This document shows, piece after piece, positions 41,143 through 51,779 of a stretch of 64,000 nucleotides of DNA; position 1 is the stretch's first letter, and each line of letters starts with the position of its first letter. The stretch comes from Gari tellinella (Eukaryota > Mollusca > Bivalvia > Cardiida > Psammobiidae). A program made the translations under genes and the position numbers. The DNA is taken from NCBI GenBank assembly GCA_922989275.2, contig OV277861.1, forward strand, positions 49,577,623-49,641,622, read 5' to 3'. A model generated the notes under the pieces. It saw only the letters and a list, made by a program, of their open reading frames with translations. It was not told where the DNA came from and made no database searches.

Positions 41143-41369
41143 CATAACTCTTCGCATACTAGCGGCGGATACATCAACCACAGTGATTGCCTTTGCAAAC
41201 AGTTTGGATCCAGATGAGACGCCGCGTAATGCGGCGTCTCATCAGGATCTAAACTGTTTGCCATTCTGACCCTGAATGTAAAAGAAATTTTTAAAATGCT
41301 AATTTTCGAACAGTAGCAGTTGACAAATGTTGATGACGAAAAAAAATTACCAAGCATGCAAAGAGATAA
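41143..41369. mobile_element. Family D MITE
   Basis: ATAACTCTTCGCATACTAGC to CAAGCATGCAAAGAGATAA. Core CAAACAGTTTGGATCCAGAT perfect around GCGTAATGC. Confidence 0.9.
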
Positions 41370-41519
41370 ATATGCCTTTTTACACCTTCAACTTAGTCCT
41401 CCACTGAGTAAAATAGTTCTACCTTATACAGTCTTTAATATGTACCAAAAGAAATATTTTCTACATTCTAGCAAATGGTAGCTTAAAGCAGATTCAAAGT
41501 AAAGCAGAATGTGCCTTAA
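41367..41519. mobile_element. Family A, left half, cut at the apex by family G
   Basis: ATAAATATGCCTTTTTACAC to GCAGAATGTGCCTTAA. The apex TTAA is the G insertion site. The right half is absent. Confidence 0.78.
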
Positions 41520-41703
41520 CCCATTTGCGCCTACTGGATTCTTCCAAGTTTATATATTAGATTATATTTTTACGTAAGGGGCGCCTGGTCTAAATTTTCA
41601 TTTTTGTTTCATATTGAAATTCCTATGATCAGCAAACAGTGTAGACTCTGATCTGACCCAGCATAATGTGGTGTCTGATCACAATCTACACTCTTTGCCT
41701 TAC
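41516..41703. mobile_element. Family G MITE, right end missing
   Basis: TTAACCCATTTGCGCCTACT at left. Core CAGCAAACAGTGTAGACTCT with inverse. Ends at TTGCCTTAC where the I element follows. Confidence 0.8.
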
Positions 41704-41705
41704 TA

Positions 41706-41898
41706 CAGTCGAACTTCGATATCTCTAACTCGATTAACTCAAGCTATGCAATAGTTCGACACATGAACTGCATTATTTCATGCTTGATTCAGTCAAACAT
41801 ACCCATATTTCAAAGTTAAAACGTGGCTTAGCCACATTTTAACTTTGAAATATGGGTATGTTCGACTTAAACGAGTTTGTGATATTGAAGTTTCACTG
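41706..41898. mobile_element. Family I MITE (TA class)
   Basis: TA CAGTCGAACTTCGATATCTC to GATATTGAAGTTTCACTG TA. Core palindrome AAACGTGGCTTAGCCACATT in ATATTTCAAAGTT arms. Confidence 0.93.
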
Positions 41899-42122
41899 TA
41901 TGTCCTTTTTCTGGGACACAAGGCACAAATGAATTAGAGTTTGTAACCAAGCACTGTGAAAGTAGCTGCCAGACAGAAACATGCTATTGGCAAACCATAA
42001 TTTTAAGGTGTTTTTTTTTTTCATATTCAAACAAAACATTTCTCAAAGAAAAGTGCTGATGCAGCATAGTGCTAATTTAATCTTCTCCTTGGATAAAGTG
42101 GGAATATCAAAGCAACATAATA

Positions 42123-42477
42123 CAGCCCTCCCTCTCTACAACGACACCCAATGGGAGACAAAATATAATTATGTGCGTTGTTCGGAGGGAGTTGTTGATA
42201 GGAGGGAAATTGGCTTATATTTACAAACTAAGCTTTACGCTGCGTCTAATCTGGCTGGATTCAAGATGTTTGCCATTTGATCGTCATTATGTTTTTTTCT
42301 GACAAAATGTCTCTAATGTAAATTTGAGAAAAACAGCAGACAACAATTTTAAGTAGACTATATTGCAGCCGTGAAACAGTTGGACATAATTATATTTAAT
42401 TGTTTTAGGAACAGGGGCAATTGTCGTTATAAGGAGGAAACCGTTGTTGGGAGGGCCGTTGTAGAGAGGAAACACTG
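42123..42477. mobile_element. Family J MITE, diverged core
   Basis: TA CAGCCCTCCCTCTCTACAAC to GTTGTAGAGAGGAAACACTG TA. The core is reduced to TTTACGCTGCGTCTAATC..CTGGATTCAAGATGTTTGCC. Confidence 0.85.
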
Positions 42478-42681
42478 TACACAGTATTATATAGTGACAC
42501 CACATGAAACAGTGCAAATAACACTTCAACACTGAGTTAATGATCTGTATGACGAGCTTTCTGCTTTACCTTCAGTTTGCTTTTGGTGTTGACAGTTGTC
42601 AGGAGGCAAATTTCCCTTGACTCTATGAAAGGACAGGTAAAGCCATGTGGGGAATAGGTAAAGGCATCAGAACAATGGCTA

Positions 42682-42929
42682 CAGGGCTGCCATAAACTGA
42701 CAAAAAAAATCCTCAGATTTCAAATTTTTCAAGCGCCATTTTCCGAATTAATACCTTTTCCCCATAGTCTGTTTTTAGTTTTTAAGACACATGATGCTTA
42801 AAGTAGGTTAAAAGTAAAGCAGAATGCGCAATAAGGCGCATTCTGCTTTACTTTCAGCCTGGTTTAAGCTACCATGTACTGGGAAAAAATCCGAAGATTT
42901 AGGAAAAATCAGGAAAAATGGCAGTCCTG
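42682..42929. mobile_element. Family H chimeric MITE
   Basis: CAGGGCTGCCATAAACTGAC to GGAAAAATGGCAGTCCTG with perfect 6-bp duplication TGGCTA. A-like block CCCCATAGTCTGTTTTTAGT..TTAAGCTACCATGTACT inside. Confidence 0.95.
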
Positions 42930-42950
42930 TGGCTACTATTTGGGAAACAG

Positions 42951-43186
42951 TTAACCCATTACTCCATAGATACACATTTTGACACCTATAATTCATGCCT
43001 CCACTATAGAATCCGGAATATGTATCATAAGATATATATTCTTTATTTTAGCAAATAATAGCTTAAAGCAGGCTGAAAGTAAAGCAGAATGTGCCTTCAG
43101 GCACATTCTGCTTTACATTCAACCTGCTTTAAGTGTTTACCTTTCTTTAAAACTAGATCGAGACAGGCTATTGGGTAATGGGTTAA
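42951..43186. mobile_element. Family A MITE
   Basis: TTAACCCATTACTCCATAGA to GGCTATTGGGTAATGGGTTAA-type ends. Hairpin around GTGCCTTCAGGCAC. Confidence 0.92.
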
Positions 43187-43465
43187 ACTCTGAAAAGTAG
43201 CCTTTTTTGTACGGCTTGAACTTAAAGTAGATCTACTGGCAACATTGAATTTTTTTGTTTGGATGCTTCTATGCAATTTGCAAATATCAATATTGAACTT
43301 TTATGTACAATTTAATAGTGAAGGCATTTTAGGAGCAGCACAGGAGAATGAAATATTTATAACTTCTACATACCATAGTCAAATCTAGTATTAACCCATT
43401 GCCCCATAGCATGTTTCTAGTATTGAAGATAGGAGACCATTTAAAGCAGGTTGCTTTAACTCATT

Positions 43466-43605
43466 CACCCCTGAATGTTTCCATGAATTACAGTTTCCAA
43501 TTACGTATTGTCGTAATTTGACTAATTGTATGTACTACATAATTACAAACAGAGCAGACCTTGATATATGCATTAAAATATAGGGTTCAAAGTGTTACAA
43601 ACTAC
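43466..43605. mobile_element. Family E remnant nested in family A
   Basis: TTAACTCATTCACCCCTGAA at left, ATAGGGTTCAAAGTGTTA at right. Core mostly lost (CAAACAGAGCAGACCTTGAT). Confidence 0.65.
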
Positions 43606-43626
43606 CATTTGTTAGGATAATGAAAA

Positions 43627-43814
43627 CAGGGTTCCAGATAAGGGGGAGTATTCTGAACAAATCCAACGCACTCATACTACACCAAATCCTTAGTGGTGTT
43701 ACTACTCCATAGAATAGTCTCTTCGAGATGATTCTAATGAGTGGTGACACTATAGGGTTTAATGAAGAAATAAAGATTTAAGGTTTTCAAATACTCCTCT
43801 TATCTGGATCTCTG
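43627..43814. mobile_element. Family B MITE nested in family A
   Basis: CAGGGTTCCAGATAAGGGGG to CTTATCTGGATCTCTG with perfect 6-bp duplication TGAAAA. Confidence 0.93.
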
Positions 43815-43951
43815 TGAAAATATTTCTTATGGTACATATTCATGACTGTATGAAGTTGAACTATTTTCTTCAGAGGAAGAATGGAGACTAAGAGCCTAAA
43901 AAGGCATAATTATGCATAATGGGAGAATTAAGAGGCCAAAATAATTGTTGA

Positions 43952-44378
43952 TTAAACCTGCAATACCCCAATAAATATGCCTAATGTCAGTTTTACATCA
44001 GTCTTTTATTCCTCCATTGAAGAAAATAGTTTTATACAGTCATGTATATGTACTACTAGAAATATTTTCTAGGGTATATCCTAGTAATATTTAGCTTAAA
44101 GCTGGCTGAAAGTAAAGCGGAATTCGCCTGAACCCATTACCCCATATCCTGTTTGTAGTTTTGAAGATATGTGACCACTTAAAGCACCTTAAGGTGCATT
44201 CTGCTTTACTTTCAGCCAGGTGCATATTGCTTTACTTCAGTCTGCTTTAAGCTATTATCTGCTAAAATATAGAAAACATTTCTTATGAATTTAATTTGTG
44301 ACAGTATAAATTGGAACTATATTCTTCAGTAGAGAAATAAATTAAAGGCATAAAAGGGGTATTTATGGGAGAATGGGT
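43952..44378. mobile_element. Two overlapping family A copies
   Basis: First: ACCTGCAATACCCCAATAAA..AGCGGAATTCGCCTGAA, cut near the apex. Second: AACCCATTACCCCATATCCT to TTTATGGGAGAATGGG, with a partly duplicated core (AAAGCACCTTAAGGTGCATT then AGGTGCATATTGC). Confidence 0.75.
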
Positions 44379-44681
44379 AAAGAGATATATTTCTTCCAAA
44401 TTAGAAGCAGGCTAAGGGATAATGGGTTACAAGGCTGTTGTAGCCAGGTAAGACTGTATAAACACCACCTGATTAGCCTGCTGCTTCAAAACAGATGGCC
44501 AGTATTTTGGTCTTGGCACAGGTTAATTAAATAAACATGTACCCCTCCAAGATTCTGGGAATATTGTTTACATGACAAAACTACAATGTTTGCCAACATA
44601 TTTTGTATCTAGATCTGCTGCATAGAAGCTGCAACATCTGATCTATAAGTGACTTAGTTGGTATTCATATTGTTCTATCTC

Positions 44682-44938
44682 AACCCATTACCTCATATCC
44701 TGATTCTTAGAAGTTTTGAAAACTGGTGACCACTTCAAACAGGTTGAAACTAAAGCAGAATGTCCCTTTAGGTGCATTCTGTTTTACTTTCAGCCTGCTT
44801 GAAGCTTACATTTGTTAGAATAAAATAATATTTCTTATCCTGCTTATAAAATGTATAATTTGGAACTACATTGCATTTTCTTCACTTGTGGCATAAATTA
44901 AAGGCATTAAAAGGTGTATTTATGGGCTAATGGGTTAA
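44682..44938. mobile_element. Family A MITE
   Basis: AACCCATTACCTCATATCCT to TTATGGGCTAATGGGTTAA. Hairpin with apex GTCCCTTTAGGTGC. Confidence 0.88.
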
Positions 44939-45021
44939 TATTTCTCATAATTCATGTCAATTGGTATATATTTAGGCTCATGTGATACACATTGAAGCTC
45001 AGAGCACTAAATAAACCCCTC

Positions 45022-45265
45022 TTCACCCATTACCCCATAGCCTGTTTCTAATTCTGAAGAAAGGTGATCACTTAAAGAAGGTTGAAAGTAAAGCAGTATG
45101 TGCCTTAAGGCGCATTCCGCTTTACTTTCAGCCTGCTTAAACTACCATCTGTTAGGGTATACTTGTAGAAAATATTTCTTATGGTACATGCAACATGTTC
45201 ATGACTGTTTCAATTGGAACGAACTAATTTCTTACTTGAAGGAATAAATTAAATGCGCTAAATCT
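45022..45265. mobile_element. Family A MITE, right end lost
   Basis: TTCACCCATTACCCCATAGC at left. Hairpin around GTGCCTTAAGGCGC. Ends at AAATGCGCTAAAT. Confidence 0.82.
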
Positions 45266-45274
45266 GACTGGCTC

Positions 45275-45499
45275 TTAAACCATTACCCCATAAATAACCC
45301 ATTTTACGCTTTTAATTTATTCGGCCACTAAAGAAAATAGTTCCAAATCATACCTTCATAAGTATATACCATAAGAAATATTTTCTATATCCTAGCTTAA
45401 AGCAGGCTGAAAGTAAAGCACATTCTGCTTTACTTTCACCCTGCTTTAAGTAGTCACCTATCTACAAAACTAGAAATAAGCTATTGGGTAATGGGTTAA
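45275..45499. mobile_element. Family A MITE, hairpin half deleted
   Basis: TTAAACCATTACCCCATAAA to CTATTGGGTAATGGGTTAA. Left half of the hairpin jumps to CACATTCTGC. Confidence 0.88.
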
Positions 45500-45718
45500 A
45501 TTGTATGATGGAAAGGATTAATATGAGTCTTTTCTTAAATTTGTTATGACTTTCAGTAGCAATCATAACAGCTGTAACAGAAGCAGACAAAAGGCCTGGA
45601 GATACAACAGGTAACAAATATACCTGAATTACCCAGATACAGCAATCATTATATAGTTAGAATTTATATCAGATACAATGACCCCCTGGGGGGGAGAAAA
45701 CACTCAAATTTTATCTGC
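45500..45718. other. No recognised feature
   Basis: AT-rich; a GGGGGGGAG run near 45689. Confidence 0.3.
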
Positions 45719-45990
45719 TTAGCCCATTACCCCATAGCCATTTTCTAGAATTGAAGATCGGTGACCACTTAAAGCAGGTTGAAAGTAAAGCAGAATGCAC
45801 ATTGAGGTGCATTCTGCTTTACTTTCAGCCTGCTTTAAAGATAGGTGACCACTTAAAGCAAGTTGAAAGTAAAGCAGAATGTACCTTGAGGGGCATTCTG
45901 CTTTACTTTAAGCCTGCTTTAATTAAGCTACTATCTGCTAGGATATAGAAAATATTTCTTATGGTACATAATATTCTTGGCTTAATAAAT
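45719..45990. mobile_element. Family A MITE with tandemly duplicated core
   Basis: CCCATTACCCCATAGCC at left; right end lost. The unit GGTGACCACTTAAAGCA plus the full 70-bp hairpin occurs twice at an 84-bp period (from 45761 and 45845), each with its own mutations. Confidence 0.85.
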
Positions 45991-46049
45991 TGTGGCTTTT
46001 GCTCAATTATAAATCCTTACATTGCAAAAGAACTCAGTTTATAATTATA

Positions 46050-46129
46050 TCCTTTGCTAACAGTGTAGAACTAGATCATATGGCTCCTCCAAACAAGCTT
46101 TCTTAGATCACAGTTTGCACTGTTTGTCA
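46050..46129. mobile_element. Family E core remnant
   Basis: CTAACAGTGTAGAACTAGAT..GGCTCCTC..TTAGATCACAGTTTGCAC resembles the E palindrome. Confidence 0.45.
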
Positions 46130-46371
46130 TTAACCCATTCCTCCATTAATATGCCTATAATTTATTCCTCCAATGAAGAAAATATTTCCCTTTTATACAG
46201 TGGGAATATATCATAAAAATATTTTCTAAATTCTTGCAGATAATAGCTTCTAAAAGCAGGCTGAAAGTCAAGCAGAATGTGCCTTAAAGGCACATTCTGT
46301 TTTACTTTCAACCTGCTTTAAGTGATCTTCTTTCTTTAAAACCAGAAACAGGCTATAGGGTAATTGGTTAA
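46130..46371. mobile_element. Family A MITE
   Basis: TTAACCCATTCCTCCATTAA to GGCTATAGGGTAATTGGTTAA-type ends. Hairpin around GTGCCTTAAAGGCAC. Confidence 0.92.
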
Positions 46372-46869
46372 ATTCTTAATTTCTTGAGAGGTAACACAAG
46401 CAAATAGGAACATTCAGCTATATCAGAGTAAAACATACAGAGAGATAGAAATGAGTGGTTTTAAAATATGAACTGAAAATAAAATGAACGCAGCTGAGCC
46501 TACGGTATGTTGATGTCAAACCAAAATAGAAAATCTATCAACAATCTTCAACACTGCGATATCATTTGCCATAACTTAACAATCTTTAAGACAGCCTTTG
46601 GCAACAAAATGAATTCCGATCATATATTAGACCAATAACACCCAGTCCAATCAATTTATTCACCCATCAAAGAAATTTTCTTTTTTTAATTAAATTCCGC
46701 CTTATATAATTAGCATTTTATTCATAGATAATCAAGTCAAAGGGAACTTTAAAGCATACAGCAAAAACACATCATAAAGCCCCTGCAAAAGCTTTCTGCT
46801 TTTTCTTTCAACCTGTTTTTAAAAGACTATCTAAAGCATACTTTATTTATAGCCTTACATTTCCCCTTT
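46372..46869. other. Mostly unassigned; decayed C/A-type core
   Basis: 46745-46820 (AAAGCATACAGC..AAAGCCCCTGCAAAAGCTTTCTG) looks like a decayed C-type palindrome. No gene seen. Confidence 0.35.
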
Positions 46870-47272
46870 TTAAGCATTACCCCTTTAAATAACACCTTTC
46901 TAACACCTTTTATGTATTCCTCCACCACAGAAAATAGTTCTATTTTATATAGTCATGAATATATATGTACCTTAAGAAATATATTCTATACCTTATCAGA
47001 AATGATGATACTCTAATTTCTCTTTACTGCATACGTAGCCTTTTCCTAGTATTGAAGATAGGTGACTATTTTCAGCAGGTTGAAAGTAAAGCAGAATGTG
47101 TCTTAAGGCACACTCTGCTTTACTTCAAGCCTGATGTATACTACCATATGCTAGGATAAAACTTTTTTTTGTGGGCATTATATATTCATGATTGTATTAA
47201 ATGAAACTATTTTCTTCACTGGAGGAATGAATTAAAGGTATGAAAAAGAGTATATATGGAGTAATGGGTTAA
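46870..47272. mobile_element. Two family A copies, first truncated
   Basis: First shows the left arm only (AACACCTTTCTAACACCTTT..ATTCTATACCTTATCAG). The second runs GTAGCCTTTTCCTAGTATTG..ATATGGAGTAATGGGTTAA with hairpin around GTGTCTTAAGGCAC. Confidence 0.75.
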
Positions 47273-47493
47273 ATCAGGCTGAAAGAAAATTGCATTATGT
47301 TTTGGAACCTGTCCTCAAGTCTATTAACACTAAGCTACATAGTTATAAATATAATAAAGGGTTAAAAGTCTTGCCACAATTCCCCTCTATGTGAAACAGA
47401 GGTAATGTACTTAAGATGCTACTAAAATTCCAAGTTTTTAACATTAGACGAAACTTTCAAGCACTTCACACTTGCAGTCCCCAAGAAGAATAT

Positions 47494-47712
47494 ACAATAA
47501 AACCTCTCTATTCCAACCACTAAATTGTGATCATTATCCGGTGTTATAACAACAGGTGACTGCTTAAAGCAAGGTGACAGTAAAACAGAAAGCTCCTTTA
47601 GGAGCTTTCTGTTTTACAATCACCTTGCTTAAAGCTGTCACCTGTCTTTTATACAAGAAATTAGCATTATTTTTATTGGTCGTTTCAAATCAGAGATCAA
47701 GGTTTTACAGTA
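47494..47712. mobile_element. Family C MITE
   Basis: TACAATAAAACCTCTCTATT at left, GATCAAGGTTTTACAGTA at right. Perfect palindrome GCTCCTTTAGGAGC with GGTGACAGTAAAACAG arms. Confidence 0.88.
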
Positions 47713-47865
47713 ATGACAGAAAAGGAGAGATGAACTCAGAGATTTTGCAGTAAACTTCGAGATCTAATCTGCTAGACTGAGAGTTACTGCTCAATCCTGT
47801 ATCAGCAGTGTTCCTTGGGAAAACTCCATTTATCAGCATAATCTTCTGGAAACACCATGGGATGC

Positions 47866-48046
47866 CAAGATAATGTGTCCTTTATGTAACTCCAAGAACG
47901 TTGCATGATTGAGATATGGAACCGGTATATTTACCAAAATTTATTACTTATACTCTAAGATAATGTATCCTTTATGTAACTCCAAGAACATTGCATGATT
48001 GAGATATGAAACCAACTATGTTTACCAAAATATATACCTTAATTAT
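47866..48046. repeat. Direct tandem duplication, 90 bp x 2
   Basis: AAGATAATGTGTCCTTTATG..GCATGATTGAGATATGGAAC is repeated 90 bp on with few changes. Not part of any MITE family here. Confidence 0.85.
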
Positions 48047-48054
48047 ACTCTATG

Positions 48055-48230
48055 CAGGTCTCCAGATAAGGGGAGTATTTCAAAAAATCTTTATTTTTGC
48101 AATAAATCCTATGGTGTCACTACTCATTAGAATCGTCTCTTTGAGACGATTCTAATGAGTAGTAACACCATATAATTTGGTGCTATGTTGGGTTTGTTCC
48201 AATTACTCCATCTTATCTGTACGAGTCTTG
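48055..48230. mobile_element. Family B MITE
   Basis: CAGGTCTCCAGATAAGG to TCTTATCTGTACGAGTCTTG with perfect 6-bp duplication TCTATG. Perfect hairpin TCGTCTCTTTGAGACGA. Confidence 0.93.
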
Positions 48231-48305
48231 TCTATGGGAAATCAGTAAATGAATCCTTATCAAATAGTTAGACTCTGTTCAGAGGAATGAATAACCCTTT
48301 AGAGT

Positions 48306-48560
48306 CAGGGCTGCCATTTCTCCGGATGTTTCCTAAATCTTCCGATTTTTTTCTAGTACATGGTAGCTTAAAGCAGGCTGAAAGTAAAGCAGAATGTGCC
48401 TTAAGGCGCATTCTGCTTTACTTTCAGCCTGCTTTAAGCAGCTACGTGTCAACAAAACCAGAAACAGGCTATGGGGTAAAGGTATGATTCGTAAAATCGG
48501 ACTTGAAAAATGCAAATTAGGAAATCTTAGGATTTTTCATTTCAACTTATGGCAGCCCTG
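48306..48560. mobile_element. Family H chimeric MITE, reference copy
   Basis: 255 bp. CAGGGCTGCCATTTCTCCGG to CAACTTATGGCAGCCCTG, perfect 6-bp duplication TAGAGT. From CTAGTACATGGTAGCTTAAA through GCTATGGGGTAAAGG (about 170 bp) it aligns with the inside of family A, including its right inverted repeat, but lacks A's left arm and TTAA. Confidence 0.95.
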
Positions 48561-48699
48561 TAGAGTCTGCCCTGATTGCTTTCAATTTTAACATTGTTGA
48601 GACACAGCCTTCAAAAATCAGTTTTAAAGGCTTAAGTTTGCCTATAACACCAAGATTATTAGTTCCTGCACTGAATTTGATGTCTTTTTCATTTTTCAG

Positions 48700-48856
48700 A
48701 ATTTCAAATACTCCTGATATACCACTACATTGTGTGACTAACTCATTAGAATGGTCTCTTGAAGATGATTCTTTAAATGAGTAGTCACACCATAGGGAAT
48801 ATAGCAGACATATAAAGATTTTAGTTATTGAAATACATCCCTTATCTAGAGCCCAG
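48700..48856. mobile_element. Family B MITE, diverged
   Basis: TTCAAATACTCCTGATATAC..CTCATTAGAATGGTCTCTTG core and right arm TACATCCCTTATCTAGAGCC. Confidence 0.75.
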
Positions 48857-48906
48857 TGTAAGAGGTACCCTGTACAGTTTGTTCTAAATGCAGGATGATA
48901 ACAATG

Positions 48907-49099
48907 CAGAGCACCAGATAAGGGTAGTTTTTCAAATACTAAAATCTTTATTTCTGAATTAAACCCTATGGTGTCACTACTCATTAGAATCGTCTCTTCG
49001 AGACAATTCTAATGAGTAGAAACACCATAGGATTTGGTTCTAAAAAGAGTGCGAAAATGTTGGATTGGTTGAAATAACTACCTCTTATCTGGAGACCTG
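48907..49099. mobile_element. Family B MITE
   Basis: CAGAGCACCAGATAAGGG to CTCTTATCTGGAGACCTG with perfect 6-bp duplication ACAATG. Near-perfect hairpin. Confidence 0.94.
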
Positions 49100-49167
49100 A
49101 CAATGTAGAAAGCTCCAGCAGGAGCTGTCTGCATTACTTTTATAATGCATTTCGCAGTCTCCGTTAA

Positions 49168-49345
49168 AAGGGCCAGATAAGGGGGAGTAAACTGAACAAA
49201 ACCAACATTTTCACACTTATTTCAGCACCAAATAATATGGTGTTACTACTCATTAGAATGGTCTTGAATGAGTAGTGACACCATAGGGTTTAAAGCAGAA
49301 ATAAAGATTTTAATTTTTGAAATACTCTCCTTATCTGGAGCCCTG
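49168..49345. mobile_element. Family B MITE
   Basis: AGGGCCAGATAAGGGGGAG to CCTTATCTGGAGCCCTG. The hairpin tip is shortened (GAATGGTCTTGAATGAG). Confidence 0.88.
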
Positions 49346-49358
49346 TATATAGTGTTTA

Positions 49359-49576
49359 TCCCTTTACCTCATAGCCTGTTTCTAGTTTTGGAGACAGGTG
49401 ATAACTTAAAGCAGGTTGAAAGTAAAGCAGAATGTGCCTTAAGGCACATTCTGCTTTACTTTCAGCCTGCTTTAAGCTGTCATCTGCTAGGATTTTGAAA
49501 AAAATTGGAACTATTTTCTTTAGTGTATGAATAAATCAAATGTGCTAAAAGGCGCTTCTATGAGGGAAAGGGTTAA
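49359..49576. mobile_element. Family A2-type MITE
   Basis: ATCCCTTTACCTCATAGCCT to TATGAGGGAAAGGGTTAA. Perfect hairpin around GTGCCTTAAGGCAC. Part of the right arm is deleted. Confidence 0.88.
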
Positions 49577-50185
49577 GCACACAAATGTTCAAGGAAATGT
49601 GGATGAACAATGAAGGCACTAAGTTAGAAAATATTTCTCCTGGCAAGTCGCCTCACAATTTCTGATATTAAAATTTAGATGAAGATGCATGATTTCAAAC
49701 TGCAAGACTTTGCGGAAACCATGGTAACACTGGATCCATCTATATCTATGGCCCACTTGAATATGCATAACAACCTTTAGCTTGCAGGTGTAATACACTT
49801 GGTTAACTGATGTTTACAATAATGCACAAAGTCTTACATTTAAAAGTCATTTAGTTTGGATACTGATCAGACATCAAGTTACTTCATTTCTGATATTGGA
49901 TCTACACTGTTTTCAATTACCAGTCAAATCAAACATGGAAGGACACGGGTTATAGAGAGTTATAAGGAGTTAAAACATACAAAGAACTTGTGTATGCACA
50001 ATAGTTTTTTCTCCAGACAATTTGTCTACGACATTTTTGCTCAGGCTTTCCCTTCCTATACAATTATCTTTGAATAATCATCACAACTGAATATTTACTG
50101 ATGTTGTTGAATATAGGTAGCAGCTTAAAGCATGATGAAAGTAAAGCAGAAAGTCTCTAAAGGAGCTTTTTATGAAATTATTATA
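49577..50185. other. Mostly unassigned; two core remnants
   Basis: A D/P-type remnant (TAGTTTGGATACTGATCAGA..ATCTACACTG) lies near 49855-49912. A C-type remnant (GCAGCTTAAAGCATGATGAA..AGTCTCTAAAGGAGC) lies near 50120-50170. No gene seen. Confidence 0.4.
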
Positions 50186-50437
50186 TAACCTTTTACTCCA
50201 TAGATATACATTTATACGCCATGAATTCCTCTTCTGAAGAATGTAGTTCCTCATTTATACAGTCAAGAATATGAACCATAAGAAATGTTTCTTATATTCA
50301 AGCAAATGGTAGCTTTATTAAAGCAGACTGAAAGTAAAGCAGAATGCACCTTAAGGCGCATTCTGCTTTACTTTCAACCTGCTTTAAGTGGTCACCTGTC
50401 TTCAAAACTAGAAACAGGCTATGGGGTAATGGGTTAA
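50186..50437. mobile_element. Family A MITE
   Basis: ATAACCTTTTACTCCATAGA to GGCTATGGGGTAATGGGTTAA-type ends. Perfect hairpin around GCACCTTAAGGCGC. Confidence 0.92.
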
Positions 50438-50651
50438 TTTGTATCCTCTATTGGGTACTATGCAATGTCTAAACATGGTTAGCTAGCTGCATACAGGGAG
50501 AGAATTATGGTTTTAGCCGTTGGGATCTATCATAATTGATACCAAATTTATTGTTGACATCAATTGCAGAAATTCAAGTGGCCGAGACACTATACTTGTT
50601 ATCTATGAAGGAATACAGAGATATTTCATCAATAAAGTCTAGACAAGTTGC
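50438..50651. other. No recognised feature
   Basis: AT-rich, unique-looking. Confidence 0.3.
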
Positions 50652-50907
50652 TTAATTCTTTCCTCCCTAAAACTTCAAATGGACAATCCCAGTTTCCATT
50701 TTAGTCCAGTCCATTTCTGACTTTTAAGGGTTGTTTTTGTCAATGTTTTGCATTATGACAAACAGTGAAGACCCAGATCAGAGGGCTCCGTAAGGAGCCC
50801 TCTGATCTTGGTATTCACTGTTTGCATAGGACAAGTGCACTTTTCACACAATTATACTGTTTGAAAAGGATGCATGCCTATATGCGGGACTAGGGATCAA
50901 AGGGTTA
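50652..50907. mobile_element. Family E MITE, reference copy
   Basis: 256 bp between TTAA sites. TTAATTCTTTCCTCCCTAAA at left, GACTAGGGATCAAAGGGTTAA-type right end. 68-bp core ACAAACAGTGAAGACCCAGA..GGGCTCCGTAAGGAGCCC. Right arm holds a second short AAACAGT-type inverted motif (TTATACTGTTTGAAAAGG). Confidence 0.93.
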
Positions 50908-50939
50908 ATTCTTTCAACACTAAATAAAATGCTGTATGC

Positions 50940-51385
50940 TTTAACCCATTACCCTCATAATCTGTTTCTAGTTTTGAAGACCAGCAGGCCACTTAAAGCA
51001 GGCAGAAAGTAATGCAGAATGTACCTTTAGGCATAATGCTTGAAGCTAACTAATTGAACATTATATATGCTTTACATTCAATATCTGCTTTATCAGAGCA
51101 AGAAACAGACTGTGGACTTTGAAGACAGGTGACCATGCACTTAAAGCAGGTTGAAAGTAAAGCAGAATGTGCCTTTATAAAGGTGCATTCTGCTTTACTA
51201 AAATTCAATCTGGTTTAAGTGGTCACCTGTCTTCAAAGCTACAAACAGACTATGGGTAAATGGGTTAATGCAGGCTGAAAGTAAAGTAGAATGCTCCTTA
51301 AGGCACATTCTTCTTACTTTTTACCTGCTTTAAGTGGTCACCTGTCTTCAAAACTAGAAACATTTAACAGGCTAATGGGTTAACT
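50940..51385. mobile_element. Cluster of rearranged family A pieces
   Basis: At least three hairpin segments in tandem, near 50995-51090, 51136-51215 and 51268-51335, with one left end (TTAACCCATTACCCTCATAA) and right ends at 51261 and 51380. Nesting plus unequal exchange is likely; order not resolved. Confidence 0.7.
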
Positions 51386-51600
51386 CGGGTGTGGCTGTAG
51401 ATTTTCTCTATTTTCCCATGCTAATGACTGCAATCTGGTTTCACTAGCAGAACAATTCTTTTGTGCATGTCAACCCAACCAGAAACTCTTCTGCTGCCAT
51501 ATGTCTTGGCACCCATCTCTTCATATCTTTCCAAGTACTTCTTCCTGATCCTAAAACCTTTCCTCCACAACAATCACCAGAAGAAACTATTCACTGATGC
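51386..51600 (-). other. Unassigned, weak coding-like character
   Basis: Two overlapping minus-strand frames stay open for over 40 codons across 51430-51575. One contains KKYLERYEEMGAKTYGSRRV before a stop. No convincing splice acceptor upstream, so coding status is doubtful. Confidence 0.2.
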
Positions 51601-51690
51601 TATTCAATACAGGTGGCAGCTGAATACAAGATGAAAGTAAAGCAGAAAGCTCCTAAAGGAGCTTCCTACTTTACTTTCATTTTGCATTAA
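51601..51690. mobile_element. C-type core remnant
   Basis: ACAGGTGGCAGCTGAATACA..AGAAAGCTCCTAAAGGAGC with its inverse is a good hairpin; C termini are absent. Confidence 0.6.
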
Positions 51691-51779
51691 GAAGTAGTTT
51701 GCCTAACACACTGATGAATATGGGTGATTTGGATTCAAAATGGCTTCATGAAGGTAATAGTAAATGATGTCATAACAAT

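Larger units (their letters stand above)
43393..43925. mobile_element. Family A MITE with E and B insertions
   Basis: TTAACCCATTGCCCCATAGC at left; right end decayed (AATTATGCATAATGG). An E remnant occupies the centre and a B copy the right arm (AGGATAATGAAAA|B|TGAAAATATTTCTTATGG). Confidence 0.8.

Noticed and set aside
45751..45948. Many ORFs reading ..LKQxESKAECALRxILLYFQPAL..
   Set aside because: These recur on both strands because they are translations of the family A/H hairpin, which is open in both directions. Not proteins.
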